Notes under the pieces: model-generated
What the model was told of the DNA's origin: nothing
The model's database searches: none
What the model saw: only the letters and a program-made list of their open reading frames with translations
From: Bacteroidales bacterium
GTDB taxonomy: Bacteria > Bacteroidota > Bacteroidia > Bacteroidales > UBA3824
Length of the DNA stretch: 12,947 nucleotides
Direction: 5' to 3'
Assembly: GCA_016287995.1 (NCBI GenBank)
Contig: JAEEXW010000040.1
Coordinates: forward strand, 1 to 12,947
Shown here: positions 6,748 to 12,947 of the stretch, one piece after another
How the letters are laid out: each line of letters begins with the position of its first letter
Numbering within the stretch: the stretch's first letter is position 1
Made by a program: the position numbers and the translations under genes

Positions 6748-7386
6748 ATGAGAAAAATAGCAGTACACGTAGTTATGGTTGTGATAATTGCCGTTTTGGG
6801 ATACTTGTTGTACGACAGCATTATGCAACCGATACGTTTTAAAAAGAAAGCCGATTGGCGTAAAGAACTTACAGTTCAGAGTTTGAAAAACATCAGGGAC
6901 GCTCAGGTGGCGTTCAAAAGTCAGAACGGACATTATGCCGGCTGTTTTGACACGTTGACCGATTTTATTAAAAACGGTAAAATTAAAATCGTGAAGGCTA
7001 TCGGTAACATTCCTGATAGTTTTTATAACAAATATCCCCGTAAAATGGCTGAATTAAAGGCTATTGAGGCTGGAATCGTAAAACGTGATACGATTGAAGT
7101 TAGTTGTTATGATTCGCTTTGCGGCGGCAGATACGATGTTGCAAAATTGAAATTCGTTCCTACCACAAACACCGAATTTGAACTCGGCGCTGATACGTTG
7201 GAAACGGCTTCAAAAGTTAAAGTTCCCGTATTTGAGGCAAAAACTCCTTTCGATGTTTACCTCAACGGTCTTGACCGTCAAGAAATCGTTAACATGAAAG
7301 ACGAAGCACAGACTTTGGGAAGATACCCCGGTTTGAAAGTCGGCTCTTTGACCGAATACAACAACAACGCAGGTAACTGGGAGTAG
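6748..7386 (+). CDS. Single-pass membrane protein of unknown function, pilin-like spacing
   Basis: I do not recognise a named family for this 212-residue protein. Residues 5-24 form one hydrophobic helix (VHVVMVVIIAVLGYLLYDSI) after a short basic N-terminus (MRK), so the rest should be outside the cytoplasmic membrane. Immediately after the helix come R38, the stretch LKNIRDAQVAFKSQNGHYAG at 46-65 and FDTLTDFIKNGKI at 67-79. This layout recalls type II secretion and type IV pseudopilins, where a helix is followed by IRxAQxxY...NGxYAxxxxxL. However, there is no prepilin peptidase site (G-F-x4-E). Three cysteines sit at 66, 119 and 124. The C-terminal part is polar, ends in Asn-rich NNNAGNWE, and holds VPVFEAKTPF near 158-167. 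It has its own promoter and a terminator after the stop. Confidence 0.75.
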   Translation: MRKIAVHVVMVVIIAVLGYLLYDSIMQPIRFKKKADWRKELTVQSLKNIRDAQVAFKSQNGHYAGCFDTLTDFIKNGKIKIVKAIGNIPDSFYNKYPRKMAELKAIEAGIVKRDTIEVSCYDSLCGGRYDVAKLKFVPTTNTEFELGADTLETASKVKVPVFEAKTPFDVYLNGLDRQEIVNMKDEAQTLGRYPGLKVGSLTEYNNNAGNWE

Positions 7387-7419
7387 TCAAATAAAAAAAT
7401 TACAAATTATAAAAATTTT

Positions 7420-7459
7420 AAGGAAAACTTGAAAAAAATTTTCATGTTTTCCTTTTTTT
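7420..7459 (+). terminator. Terminator after the membrane protein gene
   Basis: The stem AAGGAAAAC (7420-7428) pairs with GTTTTCCTT (7446-7454). It continues, after one T-T mismatch, into TGAAAA/TTTTCA with a three-base loop, followed by a T run to 7459. It begins 33 bases past the stop at 7384-7386 and separates this gene from the DUF3822-rsmD unit. Confidence 0.75.
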
Positions 7460-7500
7460 GTTTACCTTAGCGGTGAATTTTTTGATAAAAATCAAGTACA

Positions 7501-8340
7501 ATGAAAAATATATCTGAAAAAACACAAACCTTTAACATCAATAAGACAAGTACTTACAACTTGTCTATTCAAATAAGTCAGTGGGGTTTTACCTATTGCA
7601 TTCTTGATACTTACTCTAAGGAGTACGTCGCAATAAAACATGCAGGTTACGGAATGGAACTTTCTGACGAAAATCTTTATGACAAAATTAAACAAAATTT
7701 GACCTCAGATGCTTGTATGGGCAAAAGTTACAAATCTGTTGATATGATTTTCGTAACAAGAAAATCCCTTATGGTGCCGAATCAAATTTTTGACAAAACA
7801 AAACTTAAAGATTTGGTAAAAGCAAACTTTGAGATTTCTGACAAAGAGGAAATTCAGTTCAACAAACTTAAATCTATTTCGGCTTGTAACGTCTTTGTAA
7901 TTCCCTCGTTTATAACGACTTTGATGGTGAACACGTTCCCTGAAATCAATTTTTATCATGAGGCTACGCCGTTTATTGAAAATCTTATAAAAAACGGAAG
8001 CGAAGATACAACTGTTTCGGTAAACTTCTATTACGATTTTATGGACATTGCCGTTACGGAAAAAGGTAAAGTATTGCTTTACAATACTTTCGCTTACAAA
8101 AATGCAACCGATGTTCTTTATTGCGTGTCTTCGGTGATGTCAAAATTGAAACTTGGTAAAAAAACTGCGGTAAAACTTTCTGGTTATCACGACAAGGAAT
8201 CTGATATTTTCAAACTTTTGTACGATTATCTGCCTAACGTAAGTTTTGTAACTTTGAATAAAGATTTGAAATATCCTTTCGGCGAGAATTTGCCCGACCA
8301 TACATTTTTTAATATGATGACTTTGCCATGCGTATTATAA
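7501..8340 (+). CDS. DUF3822 family protein
   Basis: This 279-residue cytoplasmic protein has no signal peptide or membrane helix. It matches my memory of DUF3822, a Bacteroidota family of unknown function: an opening YNLSIQISQWGFTYCILD at 19-36, a KSLMVPNQIFD segment at 88-98, FNKLKSISACNVFVIPS at 120-136, and NFYYDFMDIAVTEKGKVLLY at 175-194, followed by a final domain with KLSGY at 225-229. The two halves, each opening with an alternating hydrophobic strand pattern, fit an actin/RNase H-like fold. I recall, unverified, a structural-genomics entry describing such a fold for a family member. The next gene, rsmD, starts inside its last codons (13-base overlap), so translation is probably coupled. 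This pairing appears conserved in the phylum, which suggests a role near rRNA or ribosome biogenesis, but that is inference. Confidence 0.82.
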   Translation: MKNISEKTQTFNINKTSTYNLSIQISQWGFTYCILDTYSKEYVAIKHAGYGMELSDENLYDKIKQNLTSDACMGKSYKSVDMIFVTRKSLMVPNQIFDKTKLKDLVKANFEISDKEEIQFNKLKSISACNVFVIPSFITTLMVNTFPEINFYHEATPFIENLIKNGSEDTTVSVNFYYDFMDIAVTEKGKVLLYNTFAYKNATDVLYCVSSVMSKLKLGKKTAVKLSGYHDKESDIFKLLYDYLPNVSFVTLNKDLKYPFGENLPDHTFFNMMTLPCVL

Positions 8341-8870
8341 CTGGACTTTTTAGAGGAAAACAGATTCTTTTGCCGTCATTTTTTTCTGACCGTCCGACTA
8401 CGGATATGGCGAAAGAATCGCTTTTTAACATTATAACTAACAATGTAGAATATTCGGAAACGAGGTTTTTGGACTTGTTTTCGGGTTCGGGGGCAATAAG
8501 TTATGAGATGGCTTCAAGAGGCTGTCAAAACATAACTTGCGTGGACATCAACCGCAAATATTGTGATTTTATAAACAAGAATTTTAAGGCGATGTTTCCA
8601 CAAAAATCCCCTGCGAGAGTTGTTAACGGCGATGCGTTGAAGTATATCGAAAACACACCGCTGAATTTTGATTTGATTTTTGCCGACCCGCCTTACGATA
8701 TGGAAGGCATAGAAAAAATTCCTGAAATCATTTTAAATAATAGCGGTTTTCAAAAAGGTGCGTTGCTTATCATCGAACATTCGCAAAAAACGCGGTTTTC
8801 GGATTTGACTTTTATCAAAGACCAAAGACATTACGGGAAAGTCAATTTTTCGTTTTTCTCCAAGGATTAG
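8328..8870 (+). CDS. rsmD: 16S rRNA (guanine(966)-N(2))-methyltransferase RsmD
   Basis: This 180-residue SAM-dependent methyltransferase corresponds to RsmD, which methylates N2 of G966 in 16S rRNA of the assembled 30S subunit. It has the family opening MRIITGLFRGKQI, the RPTTDMAKESLFNII motif at 22-36 (RPTTDRVREALFN in E. coli-like members), the SAM loop FLDLFSGSGAI at 47-57, the acidic ribose-binding end of the next strand (CVDIN at 71-75), and the catalytic DPPY at 120-123. Length is normal. Its ATG lies within the 3' end of the DUF3822 gene, in another frame, so it is translated from the same message. Its TAG (8868-8870) overlaps the xerD stop codon on the other strand. Confidence 0.95.
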   Translation: MRIITGLFRGKQILLPSFFSDRPTTDMAKESLFNIITNNVEYSETRFLDLFSGSGAISYEMASRGCQNITCVDINRKYCDFINKNFKAMFPQKSPARVVNGDALKYIENTPLNFDLIFADPPYDMEGIEKIPEIILNNSGFQKGALLIIEHSQKTRFSDLTFIKDQRHYGKVNFSFFSKD

Positions 8871-9781
8871 TCTTGCTTGTTTCTTGGGTGAAAACTCATA
8901 ATTGCGTCCCTTAAATATTCGCTGTCAAGGTGTGTGTAAATTTCGGTTGTCTGAATGGATTCGTGTCCTAACATTTCTTGAACTGCTTTAAGATTTGCGC
9001 CGCCTTTTACGAGGTGAGTCGCGAAAGAATGTCTGAAAGTGTGCGGGCTGACAGTTTTTGTGATGTTTGCCTTCTCGCAAAGTTGTTTCACGATTTTGAA
9101 AATCATAACCCGCGTGAGTTTTTGTCCCCGGCGGTTAAGAAACAGAATATCACGGTTTTCTGAATTGATAATCAGATGACAGCGCATTTGTTCGATGTAA
9201 AACTCTATGTATTTTAAGGCGAGTGCACTGATAGGAACAAGGCGCATTTTGTTGCCCTTGCCGAAAATTCTTACAAAACCGATTTCTTTGTTGATGTCTT
9301 GAATTTTGAGGTTTATCAGTTCTGAAACCCTTAAACCACAACTGAAAAGCGTTTCTATGATAGCGCGGTTTCTTTCTCCGTCGGGGCGGCTCAAATCCAC
9401 GGCTTTTTCTATTTCGTCGATTTCTTCCACCGAAAGCACCGTCGGAATGTACATTCCGAATTTTGGTCCTGATATTAAGTAAGCGGGGTTGCGGTCGATT
9501 TTTCCGTCAGTTAAAAGTAGATTGTAAAAATGCTTTACCGCGCTGAGGATTCTTGCTTGCGACCTCGCTGAAAGTTCTAATTGTGCAACCCATTCCAAAA
9601 ACATGGTTAAATCCTCTGGCGTTAAAGCTTTCAAATTTTTACCATTCAAACAATCTTCGCAGTAGAACGCGAGTTTTTCAATGTCTTTTTGGTATGCCTC
9701 GATTGTGTTTGCCGACATTGACCTTTCAAGAGCCAAATGTTCCAAAAAAAGTTCAATATGTGTTTGGTTGGATTCTGCCAT
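8867..9781 (-). CDS. xerD: Tyrosine recombinase XerD
   Basis: This 304-residue site-specific recombinase is of the XerC/XerD type, which resolves chromosome dimers at dif during division. The N-terminal SAM-like core-binding domain (about 5-95) includes HLALERSMSANTIEAYQKD at 15-33. The catalytic domain has all active-site residues: R151 (CGLRVSEL), K175 (GKGNK), H247 and R250 (HTFRHSFATHL), H273 (LGHESIQTT) and the nucleophile Y282 (EIYTHL). The ending FHPRNKQD is typical of XerD. Length is normal for a housekeeping Xer, and no phage or element genes are nearby, so an integron or phage integrase is unlikely. It is the last gene of the trmO-nudC-xerD operon, 15 bases after nudC. XerC is the main alternative name. 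Confidence 0.92.
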   Translation of the reverse strand: MAESNQTHIELFLEHLALERSMSANTIEAYQKDIEKLAFYCEDCLNGKNLKALTPEDLTMFLEWVAQLELSARSQARILSAVKHFYNLLLTDGKIDRNPAYLISGPKFGMYIPTVLSVEEIDEIEKAVDLSRPDGERNRAIIETLFSCGLRVSELINLKIQDINKEIGFVRIFGKGNKMRLVPISALALKYIEFYIEQMRCHLIINSENRDILFLNRRGQKLTRVMIFKIVKQLCEKANITKTVSPHTFRHSFATHLVKGGANLKAVQEMLGHESIQTTEIYTHLDSEYLRDAIMSFHPRNKQD

Positions 9782-9796
9782 ATTAAAGATTTTTGG

Positions 9797-10546
9797 TTAA
9801 AATTCGTTTCTATGCGTATCCCAATAGTCGATTAACATTCTTGCCATTGAAATTTTTGACGGAATTTCCGGTAGTGCGCCGCGTTTGAACCATCTGCAAT
9901 CCGAAAGTTCTTCTTCTTGGATTTTTATTTCGCCGCTGTCGTATTCCGCAAAAAATCCTATCATTTCTTGGCTCGGATAAGGCCACGGTTGCGAGGCAAA
10001 ATATCGTATATTCTTTACTTTAAGATTTGTCTCTTCCATTATTTCCCGGTGAATACACTCTTCAAGACTTTCGCCTGTTTCCAAAAAGCCTGCCGTTAAG
10101 CCATAAAAAGTCCCTCTAAAATTATAGCCTTTTGACAGTAAAATTTCATCTTTTCCCCTGTAAATCAAGACGATAACAGCAGGATTGATTCGCGGCCAAA
10201 TTTCTTTTTGACAGTTTTGACATTTTTTGCTTATGGGAGACGAAAACTCTAATCGTCCGCCGCAAGTAGGACAAAATCTGTAAGTTAAGTCGAAGTTTAT
10301 GAGTTCGGAGGCTTTTCCGGCTTTGTAGTGAATCTCTTTCGGTAGTTTTAAATATGAGGCTCTGAGCCCTTCAAAACGATAATTTTCAGGAGCCGTGCCG
10401 TCAAAAGTGAAACACGAACAGCCGTCAGAAAATTCAAAAACATGATTTCCTTCGGGACATTTTACGGGCGGGATTTCCGAAAAAGGAACGCCGCCGCTGT
10501 CTTTTAACAAAATTTCGTTGTTTGAATTGAAAATAAACCAGTGCAT
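9797..10546 (-). CDS. nudC: NADH pyrophosphatase / NAD-capped RNA decapping Nudix hydrolase NudC
   Basis: This 249-residue Nudix enzyme hydrolyses NAD(H) to NMN(H) and AMP and, in known members, removes NAD caps from RNA. The poorly conserved N-terminal domain (1-85) precedes a zinc ribbon with C92, C95, C109 and C112. The Nudix box begins at G153: E159, then R167, E168, E171 and E172 (REIMEET). The usual glycine of the box (EExG) is N174 here, a mild deviation. The SQPWPYPSQ motif at 185-193 is the NudC signature that sets NAD specificity. Length is close to the E. coli enzyme. It lies 13 bases after trmO and 15 before xerD on the same strand, so it is in one operon with them, perhaps with an added internal promoter. 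Confidence 0.93.
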   Translation of the reverse strand: MHWFIFNSNNEILLKDSGGVPFSEIPPVKCPEGNHVFEFSDGCSCFTFDGTAPENYRFEGLRASYLKLPKEIHYKAGKASELINFDLTYRFCPTCGGRLEFSSPISKKCQNCQKEIWPRINPAVIVLIYRGKDEILLSKGYNFRGTFYGLTAGFLETGESLEECIHREIMEETNLKVKNIRYFASQPWPYPSQEMIGFFAEYDSGEIKIQEEELSDCRWFKRGALPEIPSKISMARMLIDYWDTHRNEF

Positions 10547-10559
10547 TTTCTTAAAAATT

Positions 10560-11252
10560 TTAGTGTTGCAAATGTAGCAAATTTTTTGTTACCGCCGTTA
10601 CGAAAACAGTTTTATCTTCCACGAAAAATTCAACGTGTAAGTCTGCAAACTCAAATTTATAAGTTTCAGTGCCATTTTTTTTGTAAGCGGGGCGTGGGTC
10701 TTGAAGTAGAATTTCTTTTAACGCCAAGAATTTTCTGTCGTCTTCTTTTAGTGATAATTCGCAGTTAAAGACCACATTTTCAAGCATTTCCGGCGGTGTA
10801 AAAAAAACAGTTTTAGCCTCCGTAATGCAGTCGGAATATGGAATATAAGGTTTTATGTCATAAATTGGCGTGCCGCTCAAAATGTCTGATCCTGAAACGT
10901 AAATTATTTTTCCTAAATTTTTGTCGGCTGAGATTTTTTCGATTTTTACGGCTGACATTCCGAGTGAGTTAGGACGCATAGGCGAGCGAGAAGCGAAAAC
11001 GCCGGTTTTTTTGTTACCACCGAAACGCGGCGGACGTACTAATGGCGTAATTTTTTTGCCAGTGAACTCCGTAAATTCCCAAATCAGCCAAATATGCGAA
11101 TTTTTTTCCAAATCCCTTATAAAATCAGGGTTTTTGAACTCAGATTCAAAAACGATTTTTGACAAAAGGTTTTTGGCAAGATTAGGCTGTCTTGGGATAC
11201 CGAATTTTTGCTCAAACTCGCTGAAAATGTGTGCTATCGGAGTAATTATCAT
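10560..11252 (-). CDS. trmO: tRNA (N6-threonylcarbamoyladenosine(37)-N6)-methyltransferase TrmO
   Basis: This 230-residue protein belongs to the TsaA/YaeB family. TrmO adds a methyl group from SAM to t6A37 in tRNAs reading ACY codons. Family motifs are clear: KFGIPRQPN at 16-24, HIWLIWEF at 53-60, VRPPRFGGN at 72-80, VFASRSPMRPNSLGMS at 85-100, DILSGTPIYDIKPYIPYSD at 123-141, and DPRPAY in the C-terminal domain. The frame stays open to a TTG at 11270. I chose ATG 11252, because family members begin close to the ITPI strand and because the TTG overlaps a perfect TAnnTTTG promoter element. The last codons (LLHLQH) contain another such element that could drive nudC. It is the first gene of the operon. 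Confidence 0.92.
   Translation of the reverse strand: MIITPIAHIFSEFEQKFGIPRQPNLAKNLLSKIVFESEFKNPDFIRDLEKNSHIWLIWEFTEFTGKKITPLVRPPRFGGNKKTGVFASRSPMRPNSLGMSAVKIEKISADKNLGKIIYVSGSDILSGTPIYDIKPYIPYSDCITEAKTVFFTPPEMLENVVFNCELSLKEDDRKFLALKEILLQDPRPAYKKNGTETYKFEFADLHVEFFVEDKTVFVTAVTKNLLHLQH
10569..10576 (-). promoter_or_regulatory. Possible internal promoter element before nudC
   Basis: On the minus strand this reads TACATTTG, a full TAnnTTTG match, inside the last codons of trmO and 22 bases before the nudC ATG. No TTG at the -33 distance, so it may be chance. Confidence 0.3.
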
Positions 11253-11267
11253 GACAAAAAATTTATG

Positions 11268-11275
11268 CAAATATA
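11268..11275 (-). promoter_or_regulatory. -7 element of the trmO-nudC-xerD operon
   Basis: On the minus strand this reads TATATTTG, a full TAnnTTTG match, ending 15 bases before ATG 11252, so the leader would be only about ten bases. No TTG at the -33 distance. It overlaps the TTG at 11270 that would otherwise extend the trmO reading frame. Confidence 0.5.
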
Positions 11276-11320
11276 ATAAAAAATCCGCCTATTTGAAAAA
11301 AATATGATGTTTAATAAAGA

Positions 11321-11343
11321 ATTAACATATTTTAGTTGTTAAT
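11321..11343. promoter_or_regulatory. Inverted repeat over the -33 site, candidate operator
   Basis: ATTAACA (11321-11327), nine bases, TGTTAAT (11337-11343): perfect 7-base arms. The right arm covers the TTG -33 element of the promoter for the secreted protein gene, and the repeat lies between the divergent trmO and 11398 promoters, as a repressor or activator site would. No regulator is known. Confidence 0.35.
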
Positions 11344-11366
11344 GCAAAAAAAAATTAATATTTTTG
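11336..11366 (+). promoter_or_regulatory. Bacteroidota-type promoter for the secreted protein gene
   Basis: TTG at 11336-11338, a 20-base spacer, then TATTTTTG at 11359-11366, matching TAnnTTTG with near-ideal spacing. Start point expected near 11373, giving a leader of about 25 bases to ATG 11398. Confidence 0.65.
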
Positions 11367-11397
11367 GCTATATTTTTAATTTAAAACTGATAAAACG

Positions 11398-11757
11398 ATG
11401 ATGAAGAAATTTTTTATGGCACTTGCATTGGTAATAATTTGCAGTGCAGCAAGTTTTGCTCAAAAGGCAACTGTTTATCTTGTTAACAAAAGCGGTGTTG
11501 AATTTTACGGCGTTATGATGTCGGCTTCCGATGATGATGAATGGGAAGATATTATGGGAGACGAGACATTGGCTAATAATGAGAAAGTTGCTATCAACAT
11601 TTCCGACAGAAATGCTGCGTGGGATATTCGTTTTTTTCTTGACCCCGACGATTTGGACAACGGTTATGTTGACTTCAAAAATCTTGTTTTCGGGCGTGCT
11701 ACAACGTTAACACTTTTCATTGATAGTGACGGTGATTTAGCGTATTCGTTGCAATAA
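11398..11757 (+). CDS. Small secreted protein of unknown function
   Basis: This 119-residue protein starts with a clear signal peptide: basic MMKKFF, a hydrophobic core ALALVIICSAA, and a likely cleavage near SFA-Q at 20-21. The mature part (about 98 residues) is very acidic (DDDEWEDIMGDE at 46-57; DPDDLDN near 82-88) and looks all-beta, beginning with TVYLVNKSG and ending TLTLFIDSDGDLAYSLQ. The order of a strand with NKSG, a short acidic loop holding a W and GDETLANNE, then WDIRFF and VDFKNL recalls a domain in many small secreted Bacteroidota and Fibrobacter proteins, where a D/W-G-x-LG-x2-L-x2-G pattern is followed by DIRxxDxDGD. I know no function for it. ATG 11401 is an equally good start. 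It has its own promoter and terminator, so it is transcribed alone. Confidence 0.8.
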   Translation: MMKKFFMALALVIICSAASFAQKATVYLVNKSGVEFYGVMMSASDDDEWEDIMGDETLANNEKVAINISDRNAAWDIRFFLDPDDLDNGYVDFKNLVFGRATTLTLFIDSDGDLAYSLQ

Positions 11758-11780
11758 AGAAACTTATGATTTTTTTTTAG

Positions 11781-11811
11781 CGGACTGCAAATTTTGTAGT
11801 CCGTTTTTTTT
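11781..11811 (+). terminator. Rho-independent terminator after the secreted protein gene
   Basis: A ten-pair stem (CGGACTGCAA at 11781-11790 with TTGTAGTCCG at 11794-11803, one G-T pair), a three-base loop and eight T at 11804-11811. It starts 23 bases after the stop codon. Confidence 0.9.
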
Positions 11812-11876
11812 GCACTACTTTAACTAATTGCAGAAAAAAAACTCCGAAAAAATTTCTGACTTAGGAAAAAAACATT

Positions 11877-11884
11877 TACATTTG
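11877..11884 (+). promoter_or_regulatory. -7 element for pgi
   Basis: TACATTTG matches TAnnTTTG in full and lies 40 bases before the pgi ATG. The -33 position has only a weak TCTG (11855-11858). It is the best promoter candidate between the preceding terminator and pgi. Confidence 0.45.
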
Positions 11885-11924
11885 GCTTGAAAAAAATTCA
11901 TTAATTATACTAAAATAATTTGTA

Positions 11925-12947
11925 ATGAAAGATTTAACACTTGACATTTCAAAGGCGTTTGGTTTCGTTTCTGAGAACGACTACAAGGCCTTGCAGGGCA
12001 AAGCGTTGGAATCAAACGCCGCCCTTTATGACAAAACCCTCCCCGGCAACGATTTCCTCGGTTGGGTGGACGTGAAAAACATCATTTCCGAAGAGGAACT
12101 TTCTGAAATCGAGAAGAAGGCGGCTGAACTCCGCGAGAAGATTGACGTGCTCGTTGTCATCGGCATTGGCGGCAGTTACCTCGGCGCAAAGGCTGTCATC
12201 GAGGCATTGAGCAATTCATTTGCGCAGATGTGCCCCAAGAAAGGCAGCCCGCTCATCCTCTTTGCTGGTCAGAACATTGGCGAAGACTACATCAGCGAAC
12301 TTATGGACGCTATCGCCGACAAGTCGTATGCATTGTGCGTGATTTCAAAGTCGGGCACAACTACCGAACCCGCCATTGCATTCCGTCTCCTCAAAGCCAA
12401 AATTGAGGAAAAATACGGCAAGAAGGAAGCCGCCGACCGCATTGTTGCCATCACCGACAAACAGCGCGGCGCATTGAGAACTCTCGCTAATTCAGAGGGT
12501 TACAAGACATTTGTAATCGGCGACACCGTTGGCGGCAGGTTCTCGGTATTGACTCCCGTGGGACTGTTCCCGATTGCTGTGGCAGGTTTCGACATCCGTC
12601 AGTTGTTGCAGGGCGCGTACAGGGTTGAGGAAATGACGCAGAAGGGCAAGACTTTCGACGAGAATGTCGCTGCTCATTATGCCGTTGTCCGCAATCTTTT
12701 GTACAAGAAATTCTCCACTGAAATTCTCGTCAATTTCCACCCGAAACTCCATTATTTCTCGGAGTGGTGGAAGCAACTCTACGGCGAATCCGAAGGCAAG
12801 GATGGCAAGGGCATTTTCCCGGCGTCTGTGGATTTCACGTCAGACCTTCACTCAATGGGACAGTACATTCAAGAGGGCGTAAGATTGATGTACGAGACGG
12901 TTTTGTCAATTGCAGAACAAGACAAAAAAGTTGAAATTCCCTCAGAT
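11925..12947 (+). CDS. pgi: Glucose-6-phosphate isomerase (5' part; runs off the window)
   Basis: The frame is open from ATG 11925 to the last base (341 codons, no stop), so roughly the last quarter of the usual 440-450-residue short-form enzyme is missing. It interconverts glucose 6-phosphate and fructose 6-phosphate in cytoplasmic glycolysis. Visible motifs are VIGIGGSYLGAKA at 78-90, the phosphate-binding SKSGTTTEPA at 141-150, the first PGI signature VGGRFSVLTPVG at 202-213, and GESEGKDGKGIFPASVDFT at 287-305, with the conserved catalytic-region E288 and H309 (SDLHSMGQY). The short form, as in Bacillus and Bacteroidota, is indicated by the direct start before the SIS core. Its codons favour C/G endings far more than its neighbours (35 G+C in bases 12121-12180), which fits a highly expressed gene; transfer is the alternative. 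Confidence 0.95.
   Translation, partial: MKDLTLDISKAFGFVSENDYKALQGKALESNAALYDKTLPGNDFLGWVDVKNIISEEELSEIEKKAAELREKIDVLVVIGIGGSYLGAKAVIEALSNSFAQMCPKKGSPLILFAGQNIGEDYISELMDAIADKSYALCVISKSGTTTEPAIAFRLLKAKIEEKYGKKEAADRIVAITDKQRGALRTLANSEGYKTFVIGDTVGGRFSVLTPVGLFPIAVAGFDIRQLLQGAYRVEEMTQKGKTFDENVAAHYAVVRNLLYKKFSTEILVNFHPKLHYFSEWWKQLYGESEGKDGKGIFPASVDFTSDLHSMGQYIQEGVRLMYETVLSIAEQDKKVEIPSD

Noticed and set aside
7463..7470. TACCTTAG as a promoter element for the DUF3822 gene
   Set aside because: One mismatch in the TTTG core and no suitably spaced TTG; a promoter must exist between the terminator and 7501, but I cannot place it.
8867..9781. XerD as the integrase of a mobile element
   Set aside because: It sits in a housekeeping operon with trmO and nudC, has a typical XerD C-terminus, and has no attachment site or cargo genes beside it.
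12492..12776. Minus-strand open frame of 94 codons, and a plus-strand one at 12664-12882, within pgi
   Set aside because: Both lie inside the pgi frame, whose motifs run continuously through the region; the GC-rich codons merely keep other frames open.

Overview
The window looks like a chromosomal segment of a low-GC member of the Bacteroidota, probably Bacteroidales. Three things point there. Start codons lack Shine-Dalgarno sequences. Matches to the Bacteroidota promoter (TTG, about 20 bases, TAnnTTTG) sit in front of most transcription units. The neighbourhood of a RecD-like helicase, a DUF3822 protein and RsmD is, from memory, typical of the phylum. No stretch longer than 300 bases lacks a gene, counting the tRNA. 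No CRISPR array, insertion sequence or integrase (other than XerD) was seen.

Left part (1-4849, + strand): the downstream end of a surface-polysaccharide locus. In order it holds the tail of a probable glycosyltransferase, a very AT-rich EpsG/Wzy-type polymerase, a GT4 glycosyltransferase, a decayed remnant of a RecG/AlbA-type regulator, a CapM-like GT4 glycosyltransferase split into two reading frames, and a UDP-glucuronate 4-epimerase-like enzyme. Together these would supply an activated sugar, add sugars to a lipid carrier and polymerise the repeat units. A strong terminator closes the locus. Both broken genes can be explained by one-base length changes in short A runs.

Middle (4850-8870): tRNA-Arg(UCU) on the minus strand with its own promoter and trailing hairpin, then a RecD-like SF1 helicase (minus). 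Divergent from the helicase are an uncharacterised single-pass membrane protein with pilin-like spacing, ended by a terminator, and then DUF3822 and rsmD, which overlap by 13 bases.

Right part (8867-12947): a compact minus-strand operon trmO-nudC-xerD (gaps of 13 and 15 bases), whose last stop overlaps the rsmD stop tail to tail. Divergent from trmO is a small secreted protein of unknown function with a good promoter and terminator. Last is the 5' part of pgi (glucose-6-phosphate isomerase), cut by the window edge and clearly GC-richer than everything else here.

No clearly new system is visible. The best candidates for a second look are the split glycosyltransferase with its A-run indels, the regulator remnant, and the pilin-like protein beside an actin-fold-like DUF3822 protein.
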